From Pseudomonadaceae bacterium UBA836 (GTDB lineage: Bacteria > Pseudomonadota > Gammaproteobacteria > Pseudomonadales > Pseudomonadaceae), in NCBI GenBank assembly GCA_002296055.1, contig DBHE01000208.1, forward strand, positions 1 through 10,288: 10,288 bases of DNA, given 5' to 3'. Positions 7,309 to 10,288 of the stretch are shown in pieces (the stretch's first letter is position 1; every line of letters starts with the position of its first letter). Both the position numbers and the translations under genes were made by a program. The notes beneath the pieces were generated by a model, which was given only the letters and a program-made list of their open reading frames with translations, did no database searches and was not told where the DNA came from.

Positions 7309-9087
7309 ATGTCCGCGCTTCGTCTCGTCCTGCTCGCGCTACTGCTCTGTGCCAGCACCGCTTACGCCCAGTTCACCGATAATCGCGGCGCCGGCAGCTT
7401 GCTGCAGGGCAGCAGCAACCAGGCCGACTTTCTGCCCGTGCATGAGGCTTTCCGTCCCGGCGTGCTGGACGCCGACGACGAACGACTAGCGCTGATCGTC
7501 GACATTGCGCCGGGCTATTACCTCTACCGCCACCGCCTGCAGGTCAGCACCGATGAGGGCGTGTCCCTCGAGATGCAGCTGCCGGACGGTATCCACAAGA
7601 CCGACGAGTACTTCGGCGACGTGGAGGTGTACTACAACCAACTGCAAATCACCCTGGACCCGGCGGCGGTGCCAGCCGGCACACGTCGACTGAACCTCGG
7701 TTTTCAGGGCTGCGCCGACGCCGGCCTGTGCTACCCACCCGAAACCGTCGCCTTGGAGTTACCCTCCGCCCTGGGCAGCGCTACCCCCTCCGCCGCTTCC
7801 ACCCCAACTGATGCGGCCCAGAATACGCCTGCCATCGAGCGCGGCGGGCTGATTACCCTGCTACTGTTCTTCGCCGCTGGCTTGGGCCTGACCTTTACCC
7901 CCTGCGTACTGCCAATGCTACCGATTTTGTCGAGCATGGTATTGGGCCGCAGTCAGATAGGCCGTGGTCGTGCAATGAGTCTGGCCTTGGGCTACGTACT
8001 AGGCATGGCCGTCACCCTGGCGATCGTCGGCGCACTGATTGGCAGCTTCGGCGCGGCTCTCAACCTGCAGGCACGCCTGCAGTCGCCCTGGGTGCTGGGC
8101 ACCTTTGCACTGTTCTTCCTACTTTTTGCTCTGGCCATGTTCGGCGTGTTCGACCTGCGCCTGCCGGCCGCCCTGCGCGAGCCCCTGGACCGGCTGAATC
8201 GTCGCGCGCACGGTGGCTCGCTGCCCGGCGCCACCGCAATGGGCGCGCTCTCCACACTGGTGGTCTCGCCCTGCATCTCCGCGCCGCTGGCTGGCGCGCT
8301 GGTGTATATCAGCAGCACCGGTGACACCCTCGGCGGCGGCATCAACCTGTTTGCCCTGGGCCTGGGCATGGGCACACCGCTGCTGCTGGTTACCCTGTTC
8401 GGCAAAAGCCTGCTGCCCAGTTCCGGCCCCTGGATGGAAACGGTCAAGCATCTGTTCGGCTTTGGTCTGCTGGCGGTCGCTATCTGGCTGCTGGAGCGGG
8501 TTCTGCCCGGCCCGCTTAGTCTGGCGCTATGGGCAGCGCTGGCCGCTGGCTTGGCTGTGCGCCTGGCGTCCCTGCAAAGTGGCCAGTATCTGCGCCAGAC
8601 CATCGCCCTGCTGTTTGGCCTGTACGCCGCAGCGGCGCTGTTCGGGGCGCTGGCCGGTGGCGAAGATCCGCTGCGGCCTCTGCAGCCACTGACTGGCGGC
8701 GCGGGCTCCAGCAGCCAAGCATCTTTTTTCACCACACTGCGCGACCCGGCACAGCTGCAGCAGGCACTGGCGCAGGCGGCCGAGCAGGGACAGCCTGCCA
8801 TCGTCGACCTCTATGCCGATTGGTGCATCAGCTGCAAGGTTATGGAGCGCACCATTCTCAACCAGCCCGACATTCAGACACTGCTGGGCGGCCACCTGCG
8901 GCTAAAACTGGATGTGACCGACAACACCCCTGCCCAGCGGGCCTGGCTGACACAGCACAAGCTGTTCGGTCCTCCGGCCTACCTGTTTTTTTCCGCCAAC
9001 GGCTCCGAGCTGCGTGACCTGCGCATCCAGGGCGAAGTCTCAAAGAACGAGTTCGCCGCACTCGCCGAGCGCGCTAGCCAAAAATAA
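7309..9087 (+). CDS. dsbD: DsbD, thiol:disulfide interchange protein
   Basis: Inner-membrane electron carrier of 592 residues that moves reducing equivalents from cytoplasmic thioredoxin to periplasmic partners such as DsbC and CcmG. A signal peptide at 1-20 ends AYA before QFTDN. The periplasmic alpha domain (about 21-150) holds the active pair C135/C141 in GCADAGLCYPP. A proline/alanine/threonine-rich linker leads to the multi-helix core at about 178-450, with the two membrane cysteines C199 (FTPCVLPMLP) and C322 (VSPCISAPL). The C-terminal thioredoxin-like gamma domain has WCISCK (C506, C509) and a probable cis-proline at P556 in GPPAYLFF. All six catalytic cysteines are present. Length is slightly above the 565 of E. 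coli. The ATG has only a weak AGG about 11 bases upstream. It stands alone between the chemoreceptor gene and the aroQ promoter. Confidence 0.95.
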   Translation: MSALRLVLLALLLCASTAYAQFTDNRGAGSLLQGSSNQADFLPVHEAFRPGVLDADDERLALIVDIAPGYYLYRHRLQVSTDEGVSLEMQLPDGIHKTDEYFGDVEVYYNQLQITLDPAAVPAGTRRLNLGFQGCADAGLCYPPETVALELPSALGSATPSAASTPTDAAQNTPAIERGGLITLLLFFAAGLGLTFTPCVLPMLPILSSMVLGRSQIGRGRAMSLALGYVLGMAVTLAIVGALIGSFGAALNLQARLQSPWVLGTFALFFLLFALAMFGVFDLRLPAALREPLDRLNRRAHGGSLPGATAMGALSTLVVSPCISAPLAGALVYISSTGDTLGGGINLFALGLGMGTPLLLVTLFGKSLLPSSGPWMETVKHLFGFGLLAVAIWLLERVLPGPLSLALWAALAAGLAVRLASLQSGQYLRQTIALLFGLYAAAALFGALAGGEDPLRPLQPLTGGAGSSSQASFFTTLRDPAQLQQALAQAAEQGQPAIVDLYADWCISCKVMERTILNQPDIQTLLGGHLRLKLDVTDNTPAQRAWLTQHKLFGPPAYLFFSANGSELRDLRIQGEVSKNEFAALAERASQK

Positions 9088-9095
9088 GTTTGCGC

Positions 9096-9101
9096 TATAA
9101 T
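9096..9101 (+). promoter_or_regulatory. Probable -10 of the aroQ-accB-accC promoter
   Basis: A perfect TATAAT sits in TTTGCGCTATAATGCTGCC, nine bases past the dsbD stop. Transcription would start near A9108 and give a leader of about 116 bases before aroQ. No good -35 is found at 15-18 bases upstream (the region reads GCGCTAGCCAAAA), so activity may rely on the strong -10 or on an activator. It is the only promoter-like element seen before the three downstream genes, which follow each other closely. Confidence 0.55.
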
Positions 9102-9114
9102 GCTGCCATCATGC

Positions 9115-9129
9115 TGACATCTGATGTCA
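9115..9129 (+). repeat. Perfect inverted repeat at the aroQ transcript start
   Basis: TGACATC (9115-9121), one central T, and GATGTCA (9123-9129) make a perfect 15-base inverted repeat, 14 bases downstream of the TATAAT. The dyad and its place next to the predicted start site suit an operator for a dimeric repressor. As RNA it could fold only as a five-pair stem with a five-base loop. No T-run follows, so it is not a terminator for dsbD. The binding protein is unknown. Confidence 0.5.
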
Positions 9130-9187
9130 ATATTCCACTTATGGACAGGCCGGACTGATTGCGGCAAACTGCCGAAAAAACTCGACC

Positions 9188-9202
9188 GACGGGTCACCCG
9201 TC
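9188..9202 (+). repeat. Hairpin just upstream of the aroQ ribosome site
   Basis: GACGGG (9188-9193), loop TCA, CCCGTC (9197-9202) can form a tight six-pair GC-rich hairpin that ends four bases before the AAGGAA Shine-Dalgarno (9207-9212). There is no T-run after it, so it is not an intrinsic terminator. It could protect the 5' region or position the ribosome; any role is inferred. Confidence 0.4.
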
Positions 9203-9223
9203 ACACAAGGAAACAGACGCAAC

Positions 9224-9667
9224 ATGGCCAGTATCCTGGTTCTAAACGGCCCCAACCTGAACCGCCTTGGTAGCCGCGAGCCCGGCGTTTACGGCGCCAC
9301 TACGCTGGAGCAGATCAACCAGCACCTGCGTGAGCTGGCCAGCCAGCGCGGCCATCACCTGCTGAGCCTGCAAAGCAATGCCGAGCATGAGCTGATCGAG
9401 CGTATTCACGCTGCCGGCGATGAAGCCATCGACTTCATCATCATCAATCCCGCCGCTTTTACTCATACCAGCGTGGCAATACGTGACGCATTGCTCGCAG
9501 TGAGCATCCCATTCATCGAAGTTCACTTATCCAACGTGTATAAGCGCGAATCTTTCCGTCATCACTCCTACTTCTCGGACGTTGCCGAAGGGGTGATTTG
9601 CGGTCTGGGCGCCGTGGGCTACGAGCTGGCCCTGCAGGCAGCCATAGAGAAGATCGAACAACACTGA
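9224..9667 (+). CDS. aroQ: Type II 3-dehydroquinate dehydratase
   Basis: Converts 3-dehydroquinate to 3-dehydroshikimate, the third step of the shikimate pathway to aromatic amino acids; cytoplasmic, and dodecameric in this family. The 147-residue length is typical. Family features are all present: [17 protein letters not shown] at the N-terminus, the flexible-loop arginine R18, the catalytic tyrosine Y23 in [17 protein letters not shown], substrate-binding [10 protein letters not shown] (N75, H81), the catalytic histidine H101 in EVHLSN, and [19 protein letters not shown]. The ATG is preceded by AAGGAA about 11 bases upstream. Its position directly before accB and accC, with only 33 bases to the accB start, is a common arrangement in gamma-proteobacteria and implies co-transcription. 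No unusual residues are seen. Confidence 0.97.
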   Translation: MASILVLNGPNLNRLGSREPGVYGATTLEQINQHLRELASQRGHHLLSLQSNAEHELIERIHAAGDEAIDFIIINPAAFTHTSVAIRDALLAVSIPFIEVHLSNVYKRESFRHHSYFSDVAEGVICGLGAVGYELALQAAIEKIEQH

Positions 9668-9700
9668 ATTACGCAAACCTGATCTGGAGTGCACGCATCA

Positions 9701-10156
9701 ATGGACATTCGTAAAGTCAAAAAACTGATCGAACTGCTGGAAGAGTCCGGTATCGACGAACTGGAAATTCATGAAGGCGAAGAGTCTGTGCGCATCAGCC
9801 GCCACAGCAAGCAGGTCGCCGCTCCGCAATATCAGGTCGCGCCGGCCCCCGTTGCCACCGCTCCCGCACCCGCTGCCGCCCCGGCTGCAGCCGATGCACC
9901 GGCCGCTCCGGCCGAGCCGAGCGGGCACCTGGTTCGCTCACCCATGGTTGGCACCTTCTACCGCTCGCCCTCACCGACTGCTGCGGTATTCGTTGAAGTT
10001 GGCCAAACGGTCAAAGCCGGCGACGTACTGTGCATCGTCGAAGCCATGAAGATGATGAACCACATCGAAGCTGACAAGAGCGGCGTAGTGCAATCGATTC
10101 TGGTCGAGAACGGCCAGCCGGTCGAATTCGATCAACCGCTGTTCAGCATCGCCTGA
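9701..10156 (+). CDS. accB: AccB, biotin carboxyl carrier protein of acetyl-CoA carboxylase
   Basis: Carries biotin between the AccC biotin carboxylase and the AccAD carboxyltransferase in the committed step of fatty acid synthesis, acetyl-CoA to malonyl-CoA. The product is 151 residues (E. coli 156). An N-terminal helical region (1-35, [20 protein letters not shown]) is followed by an alanine/proline-rich flexible linker at about 45-75. The biotinyl domain (about 76-151) has the biotin-accepting lysine K117 in EAMKMMN and the AccB thumb segment [15 protein letters not shown] at 9701 is preferred to the in-frame GTG at 9689 because that GTG overlaps the Shine-Dalgarno TGGAGT (9685-9690) and the family starts with MDIRK. 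It lies 33 bases after aroQ and 19 before accC. In E. coli AccB represses its own operon through the N-terminus; whether that holds here is not shown. Confidence 0.97.
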   Translation: MDIRKVKKLIELLEESGIDELEIHEGEESVRISRHSKQVAAPQYQVAPAPVATAPAPAAAPAAADAPAAPAEPSGHLVRSPMVGTFYRSPSPTAAVFVEVGQTVKAGDVLCIVEAMKMMNHIEADKSGVVQSILVENGQPVEFDQPLFSIA

Positions 10157-10175
10157 GCCCAACCTGGAGGCTGCG

Positions 10176-10288
10176 ATGCAAAAAGTACTTATTGCCAACC
10201 GAGGTGAAATTGCCCTGCGGGTTATCCGCGCGTGCAAGGAACTCGGTCTGAAAACCGTGGCGGTGCACTCCACCGCCGACCGTGAACT
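10176..10288 (+). CDS. accC: AccC, biotin carboxylase (3' end beyond window)
   Basis: Only the first 37 codons are present. [32 protein letters not shown] is the hallmark N-terminus of the biotin carboxylase ATP-grasp family, which carboxylates biotin on AccB using ATP and bicarbonate. The ATG has GGAGG five bases upstream and lies 19 bases after the accB stop, so it is co-transcribed with accB. The sequence alone at this length also fits pyruvate or propionyl-CoA carboxylase subunits; the adjacent accB settles it as AccC. Confidence 0.95.
   Translation, partial: MQKVLIANRGEIALRVIRACKELGLKTVAVHSTADRE

Noticed and set aside
7992..8801. 269-residue minus-strand frame opposite dsbD
   Set aside because: It is an antisense shadow of the DsbD membrane core, rich in S, R, P and A, with no recognisable motif.
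9162..9180. Hairpin plus A6 as a terminator
   Set aside because: On the + strand the run is A, not T, and on the - strand the T-run precedes the stem, so neither orientation gives an intrinsic terminator.
9689..9700. accB start at GTG 9689
   Set aside because: This codon overlaps the Shine-Dalgarno for ATG 9701, and AccB proteins start with the MDIRK-type sequence.
1..10288. Mobile element, phage, defence, CRISPR, tRNA or rRNA content
   Set aside because: All genes are core housekeeping or sensory types, and no long direct or inverted repeats, integrase-like frames or structural RNA signatures were seen.

Overview
This window looks like ordinary core chromosome of a gamma-proteobacterium of the Pseudomonas / Halopseudomonas type. 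The evidence is moderately high GC, a DUF2333 protein, a large-sensor chemoreceptor ending in the pseudomonad-style FRI tail, and a DUF2333-Nudix-yciH block beside chemoreceptor-dsbD-aroQ-accB-accC. From memory, a very similar order occurs around ctpL and dipZ in P. aeruginosa. The genus is inferred. I see no mobile element, CRISPR array, rRNA, tRNA or phage gene, and no gene-free stretch longer than about 180 bases.

Layout. Bases 1-729 (+) hold the 3' part of cmoM, a tRNA wobble-uridine modification methyltransferase. It converges on a tightly packed minus-strand operon running from 5002 down to 726: DUF2333 membrane protein, YfcD-type Nudix hydrolase, YciH (SUI1/eIF1-like), DinF-type MATE transporter, and a GAF-GGDEF diguanylate cyclase. 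Its junctions are 1-3 base gaps or ATGA overlaps, which suggests translational coupling. The last gene and cmoM share one CTAG that supplies both stop codons.

Bases 5003-5178 are a divergent control region. On the + strand a good match to a PhoB box, with a -10 at the expected distance, precedes a chemoreceptor that resembles the phosphate-taxis receptor CtpL. Next come dsbD (electron supply for periplasmic thiol reduction), then a new promoter and a structured leader of about 115 bases before aroQ (type II dehydroquinase), accB (biotin carrier) and the first codons of accC (biotin carboxylase). The last three probably form one transcription unit linking the shikimate pathway to the first step of fatty acid synthesis.

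No exotic new system is visible. The best leads are regulatory: the Pho-box promoter of the chemoreceptor, the perfect inverted repeat at the aroQ-accBC start site, and an extra cysteine cluster in YciH.
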